DNA of 10,542 nt from contig DATKBV010000151.1 in the NCBI GenBank assembly GCA_035513655.1, forward strand, positions 1-10,542, in the 5' to 3' direction. The notes beneath the pieces are model-generated. The model worked only from the letters and a program-made list of their open reading frames with translations, did no database searches and was not told where the DNA came from. Below, one piece after another: positions 1 to 6,896 of the stretch (position 1 is the stretch's first letter; every line of letters starts with the position of its first letter). The position numbers were made by a program, and so were the translations under genes. Source of the stretch: GCA-2726245 sp035513655. Its GTDB lineage: Bacteria; Planctomycetota; Planctomycetia; Pirellulales; Pirellulaceae.

Positions 1-159
1 AATTGGGACAGGCACCTCGCAGCTACGCGAAATCCTTGCAAAACACCGATGTCCGCTCGGAGCCAGTTCCATTTTTTCACAGCCTCGGCCCGTGGTTTCG
101 CGTATGATAACAAAGGTACGTCTACTTTGACCCAAGTCACATTCCCGAGATTTTCCTTC

Positions 160-894
160 ATGTCCAAGCTCCACGCCAATTTCGCCGCGCTGCTATTACT
201 GTGCCTAACGTTGCCATCCTTCGCCCGCGAGCCTCAGGCCCATGCCGAGATCCCTCCGGCACTCGAAACTTATATGGGTCGGCGGATCGCGGTGACCATG
301 CACTACGAGGGGGCACCTTGGCTGATACGAGACAACCGTGAGAATCAAGAACGCTGCTCGTTGATGTTGGCGAACCTTGGTGTGAAGCCCGGCATGACGA
401 TTTGTGACATGGGCTGCGGGAACGGTTTTTATGCGATCCAGCTGGCGAAGATGGTGGGCGAGGAAGGAACCGTGCTGGCAGTCGACATTCAACCAGAGAT
501 GCTGAAGCTTCTGGCCGAGCGCGCGGCGGAAGCCGGGGTCACCAACGTGAAGCCCATTCTCGGAACCATCGCCGATCCGAAGCTGCCGGAGGGCACGGTT
601 GACCTCATCCTGTGTGCCGATGTCTATCACGAATTCTCCCATCCCGAGCAGATGTTGGCCGCGATGCGAGCGTCCCTTGCGCCAAACGGCGTTGTCGTAC
701 TGCTCGAGTTTCGCGAAGAGGATCCGAAAGTGCCCATCAAACCGCTGCATAAGATGAGTAAGGCGCAAGTCAATAAAGAACTAACCGCGAACGGCTTTAA
801 GCTTGTGAAAGAATTCAACAGGCTCCCCTGGCAGCACATGATGTTCTTTGGAAAAGACGATAGCGCTGAGCCAAACTGTCCGGGCACGGAGTGA
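160..894 (+). CDS. Exported class I SAM-dependent methyltransferase
   Basis: Predicted 244-residue methyltransferase of the Rossmann-fold class; the methyl acceptor is unknown. The SAM-binding motif I is visible as ICDMGCGNGFYAI (residues 81-93), followed by the acidic strand end VLAVDIQ (105-111) and a motif II/III-like stretch VDLILCADVYHEF (147-159). The N-terminus (K3, then a hydrophobic run at about 8-22 ending PSFA) looks like a signal peptide, with likely cleavage near residue 22. I chose the ATG at 160 because the signal peptide begins there. An in-frame ATG at 49 would add 37 residues with no recognisable character in front of it. A TATGAT box at 103-108 could be a -10 element, but no good -35 is seen. 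The gene stands alone, convergent with the phosphoglucomutase downstream. The fold is well supported by motifs; the substrate is not inferable. Confidence 0.85.
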   Translation: MSKLHANFAALLLLCLTLPSFAREPQAHAEIPPALETYMGRRIAVTMHYEGAPWLIRDNRENQERCSLMLANLGVKPGMTICDMGCGNGFYAIQLAKMVGEEGTVLAVDIQPEMLKLLAERAAEAGVTNVKPILGTIADPKLPEGTVDLILCADVYHEFSHPEQMLAAMRASLAPNGVVVLLEFREEDPKVPIKPLHKMSKAQVNKELTANGFKLVKEFNRLPWQHMMFFGKDDSAEPNCPGTE

Positions 895-947
895 CCGGTC
901 TACTTTAGCACATGATGTTCTTTGGCAAAGACGATAGCGCTGAGCCA
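833..947 (+). repeat. Direct repeat of 41 bp, period 74 bp
   Basis: Positions 833-873 and 907-947 are identical at 40 of 41 bases; the only difference is A versus C at the third base of a Gly codon (GGA/GGC). The first copy encodes the C-terminus of the methyltransferase, including HMMFFGKDDSAEP. The second copy lies just after that gene's stop codon. Confidence 0.95.
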
Positions 948-959
948 GCTAGCGAATAG
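907..959 (+). pseudogene. Remnant 3' end of a duplicated methyltransferase gene
   Basis: The stretch reads in frame as HMMFFGKDDSAEPASE and then TAG at 957-959, so it repeats the last residues of the methyltransferase with a different ending. Directly before it, at 906-908, the frame holds TAG where the intact gene has CAG, and nothing further upstream matches the coding sequence. The fragment is therefore not expressed as a separate protein. The nine bases before the junction (898-906) also occur at 120-128, upstream of the intact gene. That fits a tandem copy that lost almost all of its coding part. A purely local 74-bp duplication is the alternative. Confidence 0.6.
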
Positions 960-972
960 TGTTGTGAGTGTG

Positions 973-1001
973 GTTGGGGTCGAGTTTTTCGAGTCCCCAG
1001 C
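973..1001. terminator. Candidate hairpin between convergent genes
   Basis: An imperfect hairpin is visible. Bases 973-979 pair with 995-1001 (including a GGGG/CCCC core and one G-T pair), and 980-983 pair with 989-992 (TCGA/TCGA) after a 2-base bulge, around a GTTTT loop. It sits between the convergent methyltransferase and phosphoglucomutase genes, so it could end transcription from either side. No clear U-tract follows on either strand, so the assignment is weak. Confidence 0.3.
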
Positions 1002-1016
1002 AGCAATGGCGAGAAG

Positions 1017-2816
1017 TCAACACGCGTCCGCGAACGCTTGTACGTCGGCCGCGATCTTGTCCATTCGGTCTTCCATCTGCCGCGCCGTTGCATCGAGATC
1101 CGCAAGCTGCTCGGCGGGAACGAATGTGAACATGTAGAACTTCACTTTGGGCTCCGTCCCAGAGGGGCGGACGGCGATGTAGTTTCCTTCTTGATCCAAG
1201 TCGAGGATCACCATGTTGGCAGCCGAACTGTTTAGCGGTTCTTGCGAGCCCTCGGATTTCGTGATCGTCAGGCTCTTGTAGTCACGCACCTGCGCGATAT
1301 CGATGCCGCCTAATTGTGTTGGCGGCGTTGCACGGAAAGCGGCCATTAAGGCGTTCATCCGGCCCATGCCCTCGGAACCTTCCATGAAGACGTTGATCGT
1401 CCGTTCCGCGTGATAACCGTGTTGCCACCACAGTGATTCGAGTTTCTCGTGCAGCGATTTGCCTTCCGCCTTCACGCCAGCCGCCAACTCGGCCATTAAC
1501 ATACAAGCGACGCCGGCATCCTTGTCGCGGACATGAGTGCCAGCTAGGTAGCCGTGGGATTCTTCCGTTCCGAAAACGAACTTCTCCGGACCAACTTCGT
1601 CGATCAAACCGGCGATCCATTTGAATCCAACGTGCAAATTGCCATACGTCGTGACGTTATAAGAATCCGCGATTCTTCGTCCCATCTCGGTGGTGACCAG
1701 GGTCTTCACGATATAATGCTCGGGTGTCAGCGTGCCGGCGCGACCGCGACGCTCCAGCACATAGTCGATCAACAACGCACCGAGTTGGTTCCCGGTGAAT
1801 GTTCGCCACGCTCCTTTTGGATCGGTGGTGACGGGCGCGGCGACTCCCATACGGTCGGCATCAGGATCAGTCGCCAGAATCAAGTCCGCACCGACCGCTT
1901 TCGCGCGCGCGATGATCGAATCGAAAACAGCGGGATTCTCGGGATTGGAAACGTGTCCTGGAACATTCGGGAAGTCGCCGTCCGGATTGGCGTGGTCGGC
2001 AAAGACTTCGACATCCTCAAACCCATCGGCTTCCAGCACCGGACAGACGGCGGAACTGCCAACCCCATGTAGCGGCGAAAAGATGATTTTCAAATCTCGC
2101 GGCCCTTCGAATCGCTGGCCCTTCACCTGTGCGACGTAGGCCGCATCGGTTTCCTCGGTGCAGAGAATCACGTTCCCGTCCGCAACTGCCTTGTCGAACG
2201 CAGCCTGCTTGATCTCCTGGACGTTCATCACACGTTCGATAATCGCCTTGTCGTGCGGGGGGAGGATCTGCGTACCGGTGGACCAGTACACTTTCACGGC
2301 GTTGTCGCTGGGCGGATTGTGGCTCGCCGTGACCATGATGCCGCAGGAACATTGTTTGTGTCGGACGAGAAACGAGAGTACGGGCGTGCTGCGATAGTCG
2401 TCCAGTAAGTACACTTTGAAACCCGCCGCGACCATGATCCCGGCGCACAGTTCGGCGAAGTGTCGCGAGTTATGCCGCGTGTCGTACGCCAGCGCGCACG
2501 ACAATTCGCCGCTGCCGTCGTGATGCTCCCGCACATACTCGGCCAACCCCTGCGCGCTTTCGCCGATCGTCCGATCATTGATGGCGTTGCTGCCAATGGG
2601 GTACATCCGTCCGCGCCGGCCGCCGGTTCCAAACGGGATGATGGTCCAAAACGCGTCGTCCAGTTCCTGCCACTTCTCGGCGGCGAGATGCTCGATCACT
2701 TGCGGCGCATAGGCACTATAGCGAGACTCGGTGAGCCATTTGCGAATGTTATCTCGAGCGCCGGCGGAAAGAGTTGAGGGCGCGGACTCAAGCTGTTCAA
2801 GGGCCGAACTTGTCAT
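1017..2816 (-). CDS. Phosphoglucomutase/phosphomannomutase (alpha-D-phosphohexomutase)
   Basis: A cytosolic enzyme of 599 residues, expected to interconvert hexose 1- and 6-phosphates through a phosphoserine and a bound divalent metal. All four signature loops of the superfamily are present, numbered from the 2816 start. The catalytic serine loop is TASHNPPSDNAVK (Ser165), the metal loop DPDADR (317-322), the sugar-binding loop GTEESHG (416-422) and the phosphate-binding loop RPSGTEP (550-556). The length and the GTEESHG loop match the long PGM2-like branch rather than the ~450-residue GlmM/ManB type, so glucose 1-phosphate or pentose phosphate is a likely substrate; sequence alone does not settle this. 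The ATG at 2816 is preferred because GAGG at 2829-2826 stands nine bases before it; an ATG at 2831 would add five residues. A weak promoter (TTTCGA, 17 bases, TAGAAT) may lie upstream on the minus strand. Confidence 0.9.
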   Translation of the reverse strand: MTSSALEQLESAPSTLSAGARDNIRKWLTESRYSAYAPQVIEHLAAEKWQELDDAFWTIIPFGTGGRRGRMYPIGSNAINDRTIGESAQGLAEYVREHHDGSGELSCALAYDTRHNSRHFAELCAGIMVAAGFKVYLLDDYRSTPVLSFLVRHKQCSCGIMVTASHNPPSDNAVKVYWSTGTQILPPHDKAIIERVMNVQEIKQAAFDKAVADGNVILCTEETDAAYVAQVKGQRFEGPRDLKIIFSPLHGVGSSAVCPVLEADGFEDVEVFADHANPDGDFPNVPGHVSNPENPAVFDSIIARAKAVGADLILATDPDADRMGVAAPVTTDPKGAWRTFTGNQLGALLIDYVLERRGRAGTLTPEHYIVKTLVTTEMGRRIADSYNVTTYGNLHVGFKWIAGLIDEVGPEKFVFGTEESHGYLAGTHVRDKDAGVACMLMAELAAGVKAEGKSLHEKLESLWWQHGYHAERTINVFMEGSEGMGRMNALMAAFRATPPTQLGGIDIAQVRDYKSLTITKSEGSQEPLNSSAANMVILDLDQEGNYIAVRPSGTEPKVKFYMFTFVPAEQLADLDATARQMEDRMDKIAADVQAFADAC

Positions 2817-2825
2817 GATCGAAGG

Positions 2826-2829
2826 CCTC
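2826..2829 (-). promoter_or_regulatory. Ribosome binding site deciding the phosphoglucomutase start
   Basis: GAGG on the minus strand lies nine bases before the ATG at 2816. No comparable motif precedes the alternative in-frame ATG at 2831, so the shorter protein is preferred. Confidence 0.5.
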
Positions 2830-2963
2830 ATGTCTTGGCGTTCTTGAGAAAGATGTGAAGACCGGATTCTATGAATGTTTGCCTCTGCTCGAAAGGCGGC
2901 GATTTAGGAGCAATGCCTTCTTGAAATTCTCCAACGGGACAAGTTGAAACGACACTCGGCGAA

Positions 2964-2992
2964 TTGATCGCATCAAGAGGGAAGGGTAGAAT
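2964..2992 (+). promoter_or_regulatory. Sigma70-like promoter for the small gene and the GlmM-like gene
   Basis: TTGATC (2964-2969) and TAGAAT (2987-2992) are separated by exactly 17 bases, matching four of six and five of six consensus positions. A second TAGAAT at 3011-3016 lies 24 bases further on, inside a repeat of TAGAATCGTC (2987-2996 and 3011-3020), but it has no matching -35 box. The site lies 56 bases before the ATG at 3049, in the divergent region between two operons. Seen by eye only; planctomycete promoters often depart from this consensus. Confidence 0.35.
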
Positions 2993-3048
2993 CGTCTCAA
3001 AAGGGGAGTATAGAATCGTCGGCACCCGCTGAATTGAGAAAATCACAC

Positions 3049-3300
3049 ATGAACATTGCTGGAGTCCGCGAAGCCCTGCATCACGAACCCTTCCGGCCGT
3101 TCGTCGTTCGCCTGGCGGATGGTCGCGCTCTGGAGGTTCCGCATCCGGACTTCGTGGCACTTACTCCGCGACATGTCATTGTCGGGTCAGAAGATGACTC
3201 ATGGTGCGTGGTCGAGCCGCTATTGATAGTGTCGCTCGATTTCTTGCCGCCCAAGACCAAGAGCGGCAATGGATCGAAGAAACGCAGACGCGAGTCGTAG
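3049..3300 (+). CDS. Small conserved protein of a planctomycete type, function unknown
   Basis: An 83-residue protein. The core carries the pattern EPFRPFVVRLADGR, then VPHPDFVALTPRHVIV, then a short acidic turn and a hydrophobic strand (VVEPLLIVSLDFL), ending in a basic tail rich in Lys and Arg. I recognise this pattern from short proteins recurring in planctomycete and related genomes, often in several copies per genome, with no assigned function. The predicted content is mainly beta strands, with no signal peptide or membrane segment. The ATG at 3049 is chosen over an in-frame TTG at 3034 because the conserved pattern begins just after it. The gene ends 43 bases before the GlmM-like gene on the same strand, so the two are probably co-transcribed. 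No functional link is evident. Confidence 0.7.
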   Translation: MNIAGVREALHHEPFRPFVVRLADGRALEVPHPDFVALTPRHVIVGSEDDSWCVVEPLLIVSLDFLPPKTKSGNGSKKRRRES

Positions 3301-3334
3301 GAAACACGGACGTAGAAACCGCTCCGCGTGGAAT

Positions 3335-3338
3335 GGAG
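3335..3338 (+). promoter_or_regulatory. Ribosome binding site of the GlmM-like gene
   Basis: GGAG stands five bases before the ATG at 3344. It supports this start over a longer frame that is open upstream to 3269, whose extra residues are basic and do not resemble the family. Confidence 0.55.
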
Positions 3339-3343
3339 ACCAA

Positions 3344-4687
3344 ATGAAAGAACCAATTATCAGCGTCTCGGGGCTGCGCGGAATCATCGGCGAAAGTCTG
3401 TCGCCGGAACTCGCGATGCGCTTCGCGTGTGCGTTTGCGGTCGACCTGGAGCATGGTCCGATCGTCGTCACGCGCGATGGCCGGCACACCGGGCGAATGC
3501 TGGCCGATGCGATTCGCGCGGGGTTGTGCGCGGTGGGGCGCGATGTCGTCGACGCGGATGTGGCGGCCACGCCCACAACTGGAATTCTCGTTCGTCTGGC
3601 GAAAGCCGCGGGCGGAATTCAGATCTCCGCCAGCCATAATCCGCCAGCATATAACGGTATGAAGTTGTTTGGAGCGGATGGGCGAGTGCTCACGGCCGAT
3701 CTGGGCGAGCGGGTTGTCGCACGCTATCGTAGCGGCGAGGTTGAGTGGGTCGGCCACGATCGGCTCGGAGTCGCAACGACGTGTGACGACACGACGTCGA
3801 AGCATCTGGCGTTAGTTCTCGCGAACGTCGATGTCGACCGCATCCGCGGACAGCGATTCAAAGTCGTCCTCGATTCGAATCACGGAGCCGGAAGTGTCTT
3901 GGGACGGAGGTTGCTGGAAGAGCTGGATTGTCAGATCACTTTGCTGGGCGGCGAACCGGACGGACAGTTCGAGCACACGCCGGAGCCGACCGCCGAGAAT
4001 CTCGCAGGTGTGCGAGCACGAATCGTGGAAGCCGGAGCCGCGATTGGTTTCTGTCAGGACCCCGATGCGGATCGCTTGGCCGTGATTGATGAAGCCGGAA
4101 GATATATCGGCGAGGAGTTTACGCTGGTTCTCTGTTTGGACCACGTGCTGAGTCAGACCGCGGGTCCGGTCGTTACCAACTGCGCCTCCAGCCGTATGTC
4201 GGAAGACATTGCCAACAAGCACGGCGTTGCGTTCTATCGTAGTGCGGTCGGCGAAGCGAATGTCTGCACGATGATGCAAGAAAAGCATGCGGTCTTTGGC
4301 GGTGAAGGGAACGGCGGCCCGATCGATCCGCGCGTCGGCTACGTGCGTGACAGCTTTGTTGGCATGGCATTGATCCTCGACGCCATGGCCGCAACCGGAA
4401 AGCGAGTCGGCGAACTCGCTGACGCCTTGCCCCCGTACGACATTCACAAAACGAAGATCACGCTCGACCGCGATCGGATTCCGGCCGCCCTGGACGCCAT
4501 CGAACGGCACTTTGCCGATGCAGTTTCCAGCCGACTCGACGGACTGCGGCTCGACTGGCCCGATCGTTGGCTGTTGATCCGCGCCAGCAACACCGAGCCC
4601 ATCGTACGCATCATCGCCGAAGCCCCCGATGAGGCTGGTTCGCGAAAGTTGTGTGCCGATGCCGCCCGCACTATCGACGCTGTTTAA
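3344..4687 (+). CDS. glmM: GlmM-like phosphoglucosamine mutase / phosphohexomutase
   Basis: A 447-residue cytosolic enzyme of the alpha-D-phosphohexomutase superfamily, probably making glucosamine 1-phosphate from glucosamine 6-phosphate for UDP-GlcNAc synthesis. The visible motifs, in order, are an N-terminal ISVSGLRGIIGESL (6-19), the catalytic serine loop SASHNPPAYNGMKLF (Ser97), the metal loop DPDADR (239-244), the sugar loop GGEGNGG (319-325) and the phosphate loop RASNTEP (413-419). The sugar loop differs from the GGEQSGH of classical bacterial GlmM and resembles archaeal-type mutases, so mannose or glucose phosphate activity is possible. The length is normal for this shorter class. The ATG has a good ribosome binding site. 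The gene follows the small planctomycete-type gene, runs divergent from the longer phosphohexomutase, and is convergent with hypB across a palindromic repeat. Confidence 0.85.
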   Translation: MKEPIISVSGLRGIIGESLSPELAMRFACAFAVDLEHGPIVVTRDGRHTGRMLADAIRAGLCAVGRDVVDADVAATPTTGILVRLAKAAGGIQISASHNPPAYNGMKLFGADGRVLTADLGERVVARYRSGEVEWVGHDRLGVATTCDDTTSKHLALVLANVDVDRIRGQRFKVVLDSNHGAGSVLGRRLLEELDCQITLLGGEPDGQFEHTPEPTAENLAGVRARIVEAGAAIGFCQDPDADRLAVIDEAGRYIGEEFTLVLCLDHVLSQTAGPVVTNCASSRMSEDIANKHGVAFYRSAVGEANVCTMMQEKHAVFGGEGNGGPIDPRVGYVRDSFVGMALILDAMAATGKRVGELADALPPYDIHKTKITLDRDRIPAALDAIERHFADAVSSRLDGLRLDWPDRWLLIRASNTEPIVRIIAEAPDEAGSRKLCADAARTIDAV

Positions 4688-4728
4688 GACTTGGTGACTG
4701 TAAACATACGTGACCGACCTTGAGACCT

Positions 4729-4744
4729 TAGCCCGCATTATTCA
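4729..4744 (+). repeat. Left terminal inverted repeat
   Basis: TAGCCCGCATTATTCA; pairs with 4892-4907 at 15 of 16 positions. It begins 42 bases after the stop of the GlmM-like gene. Confidence 0.85.
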
Positions 4745-4891
4745 TCAAAGAGTAGGGTGTGTGTAGCAAGCCTTTGCGTTGTGGTGTGTTACGCACGGCA
4801 ACGGTCATCCGAATGAAACGTGTTGTTTTAGGCAAGATCGGCTTGCGGAACACACCACAAAGGCAGTTCGCCGTGCTCCACACACCCTACG

Positions 4892-4907
4892 TGAATAATC
4901 CGGGCTA
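4892..4907 (-). repeat. Right terminal inverted repeat, overlapping the hypB stop
   Basis: On the minus strand this reads TAGCCCGGATTATTCA. Its first three bases are the TAG stop codon of hypB (4907-4905). Confidence 0.85.
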
Positions 4908-5579
4908 GCGTCCCCCGTCCGGCACCACGTGCCGCCGCTCTTCGACAAGATATTCACACCACGCGTCGAGACCCTCGCCGGTCAGGGCACAAATTGGGAA
5001 GAACTGCATCTCTGGCTGCACGCGGCGAACGTCCTCCATGGCTCGCTCGACCGAAAACGGCACGTAGGGCAGCAAATCGAGCTTGCTGATCACTGTCACC
5101 TGACTCGTGCGAAACGCTTTGGGATACTTTCCCGGCTTGTCGTCTCCTTCCGGCGAGCTGAGGAGAATGACGCGCACGTGTTCGCCCAGTTCGTGCGATG
5201 CGGGGCAGATGAGATTGCCGACGTCCTCGATAAACAGAAAGTCAAAGTCGGTCGAGCCCAGGTCGGGCAGCTTCCGCTCGACCAGCGGCAACTCGAGATG
5301 GCACGCCCCGCCGGTGGTGATTTGCACGCTTGGAGCATACGGAGCCAAACGTTCGGCGTCGCGAGTGGTTTCCACGTCGCCGACGAGAATGCCCACCGAA
5401 AACTCGGGACACAACCTCTGTGCGGTCTTCTCGAGCAGCGTCGTCTTGCCGGCACCGGGGGATGACAGGAGCCGCACGACGTACGTGCTGCGGGCTGTTC
5501 GCTCGTCTTGAAAGCGCTGCGCCGCCGCCCGACGCTCGCTGCGTATGTCTTGTCCCACGGCAATGATTTTTTCGGCCAT
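4905..5579 (-). CDS. hypB: Hydrogenase nickel-incorporation GTPase HypB
   Basis: A 224-residue SIMIBI-class GTPase that delivers nickel, with HypA, to the hydrogenase large subunit. The Walker A loop SSPGAGKTTLL (39-49) is followed by GDVETTRDAERL (68-79). The family nickel/zinc site appears as TGGACHLE (Cys93, His94) together with Cys125 in EDVGNLICPASHELGE. The guanine-specificity motif reads SKLD (166-169) where NKxD is usual. The N-terminal Cys-rich nickel site and His-rich stretch of some HypB proteins are absent. The gene starts four bases after the alpha-subunit gene and is the last visible gene of the hydrogenase operon. Its stop codon lies within the inverted repeat of the downstream palindromic element, so its last residues may have been reshaped by that insertion. 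Confidence 0.93.
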   Translation of the reverse strand: MAEKIIAVGQDIRSERRAAAQRFQDERTARSTYVVRLLSSPGAGKTTLLEKTAQRLCPEFSVGILVGDVETTRDAERLAPYAPSVQITTGGACHLELPLVERKLPDLGSTDFDFLFIEDVGNLICPASHELGEHVRVILLSSPEGDDKPGKYPKAFRTSQVTVISKLDLLPYVPFSVERAMEDVRRVQPEMQFFPICALTGEGLDAWCEYLVEERRHVVPDGGR

Positions 5580-5583
5580 AGCT

Positions 5584-6882
5584 TCAGCGGCGATCGATGG
5601 TCAATCGCAAAAAATGTGTGGCGCAACTAATGCACGGATCGTAATTGCGAATCAGGTGTTCGCACTTGTGGGTGGCGGTTGCGTCGTCGAGACTTGTCAC
5701 CGTCGGCACGAACTGCCGCAGGTCTTCTTCGATCTGTCCTTGATTCTGTGATGTTGGCGGCACGATCCTGGCTTCGGCCACCAGTCCATCCTCGCCAATG
5801 CGATAGCGGTGATACAACAGGCCTCGCGGCGCTTCCGTTGCATAGCACCCTTCGCCAGCCCGCGGCGAATATTCAATGCGGCTCTCGGCAGGCAATGCCT
5901 GGTAGCTTTGCACGATGCGAATGGCTTCTTCGAACGCGACGATCAGTTCGACGGCCCGGGCGACGATGCTATGGAAGTTATTGCGCGTCGGCCAAGCGAT
6001 GCGGCACGACTCGGCTTGTCGTTTGGCGGTGGGCGGAAGTTGATCGAAACACAGGTTCCAGCGCGCCAGCGGGCCGACGAGGTACGGCTTCCGCTCCGGC
6101 AGCATCACACTGTGCAGGGCGGTGCTCTGCGGCATGTGCCGCTCGGCAAAATGCGTTTCATATTCTTCGAAGGAGATGTCGAGTCCGCCCGAACTGACGA
6201 TGCGTCCCTGATTCATCGGGTATTCATGGGGATCCTTCAGCGAAACGAAATCGTAATCGACGTCGAACTCCGGAAAGTCGAAGGCGGCAACGAACTGGAG
6301 CGTTTCGATAGCGGCGTTCAGAGCCCACTGTAGTTCGGGAAGCAGAGCTTTGAGTTCACTCACGCGCGGCGCACGGTAAAATCCTCCGACTGTGACGTTC
6401 ACCGGATGGATTGCACGCCCGCCGAGGACTTCCAAAAGTGAGTTACCGATCTTTTTCATCCGCAGGCCGCGCTCGACAACTGACTTGTGATCGGCGGCCA
6501 TGCTGATGCCGCTTTCATAGCCGAGAAAATCTGGGGCATGCAGTAAATAGACGTGCAGCGCATGGCTCTCGATCCACTCGCCGCAATACAGCAACCTCCG
6601 CAGCGCGCGAATCTCCGGCGTCAGTTTGATCGCCAGCGCCTGTTCGAGCGCATGGCAGGCACTCATCTGGTACGCGACTGGACAAATGCCACAGATGCGC
6701 GCCGTGATGTCGGGCACTTCTCGAATCTCGCGTCCACGCAGAAAGCTTTCGAAAAATCGCGGCGGTTCGTAGATGTTCAGCTCGACATGCTCCACCTGAT
6801 CGCCGACGAGGCGCACATAAAGCGCGCCTTCGCCTTCGACTCGCGACAGGGCTTTTACTTCGAATGTCCGGTTGGCGGGCAT
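5584..6882 (-). CDS. hydA: Group 3b [NiFe]-hydrogenase alpha (large, catalytic) subunit
   Basis: A 432-residue catalytic subunit holding the Ni-Fe(CN)2CO site. The N-terminal ligand motif is RICGICPVAYQMSA (Cys64, Cys67) and the C-terminal one DPCISCATH (Cys417, Cys420, His423). Family-typical stretches such as EAPRGLLYHRY and IVPPTSQNQ lie between. Nine residues follow His423, the tail normally cut off by a maturation protease after nickel insertion, so this is expected to be a precursor. Motif style, length and neighbours place it in group 3b (HydA/HyhL of NADP-linked sulfhydrogenases), not in group 3d (HoxH) or the membrane-bound groups. There is no signal peptide, so it is cytoplasmic. 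It starts 14 bases after the delta-subunit gene. The symbol follows Pyrococcus usage. Confidence 0.95.
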   Translation of the reverse strand: MPANRTFEVKALSRVEGEGALYVRLVGDQVEHVELNIYEPPRFFESFLRGREIREVPDITARICGICPVAYQMSACHALEQALAIKLTPEIRALRRLLYCGEWIESHALHVYLLHAPDFLGYESGISMAADHKSVVERGLRMKKIGNSLLEVLGGRAIHPVNVTVGGFYRAPRVSELKALLPELQWALNAAIETLQFVAAFDFPEFDVDYDFVSLKDPHEYPMNQGRIVSSGGLDISFEEYETHFAERHMPQSTALHSVMLPERKPYLVGPLARWNLCFDQLPPTAKRQAESCRIAWPTRNNFHSIVARAVELIVAFEEAIRIVQSYQALPAESRIEYSPRAGEGCYATEAPRGLLYHRYRIGEDGLVAEARIVPPTSQNQGQIEEDLRQFVPTVTSLDDATATHKCEHLIRNYDPCISCATHFLRLTIDRR

Positions 6883-6896
6883 GGAGAACTCGTCGG

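Larger units (their letters stand above)
4729..4907. repeat. Palindromic MITE/REP-like element between glmM-like gene and hypB
   Basis: The outer 16 bases, TAGCCCGCATTATTCA (4729-4744), return inverted at 4892-4907 with one mismatch. Inside, GTAGGGTGTGTG and TTGTGGTGTGTT blocks on the left (from 4752 and from 4779) each have an inverted partner on the right, giving two motif copies per strand around an unpaired centre of about 40 bases (4800-4839). If TA is a duplicated target dinucleotide, the element is 4731-4905 (175 bp), flanked by TA on both sides as in IS630/Tc1-mariner-type insertions. It contains no transposase and no plausible reading frame. RNA from either strand could fold into a long hairpin, so it may also end transcription of the two convergent units. 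Palindrome: directly seen. Mobility: inferred. Confidence 0.8.

Noticed and set aside
1..48. GGGACAGGCACC at 5-16, reminiscent of ends of repeated elements seen in some bacterial genomes.
   Set aside because: Only a short piece at the window edge is visible, with no partner repeat inside the window. Nothing else was recognised in 1-159 apart from a possible -10 box.
3812..4738. A 308-codon open frame on the minus strand opposite the GlmM-like gene.
   Set aside because: The plus-strand gene has every catalytic motif of its family; the antisense frame has no recognisable motif and is typical of GC-rich shadow frames.
4752..4891. The repeated GTGTGT blocks as a CRISPR array.
   Set aside because: The blocks are inverted relative to each other, only four in number and unevenly spaced, with no cas genes nearby.
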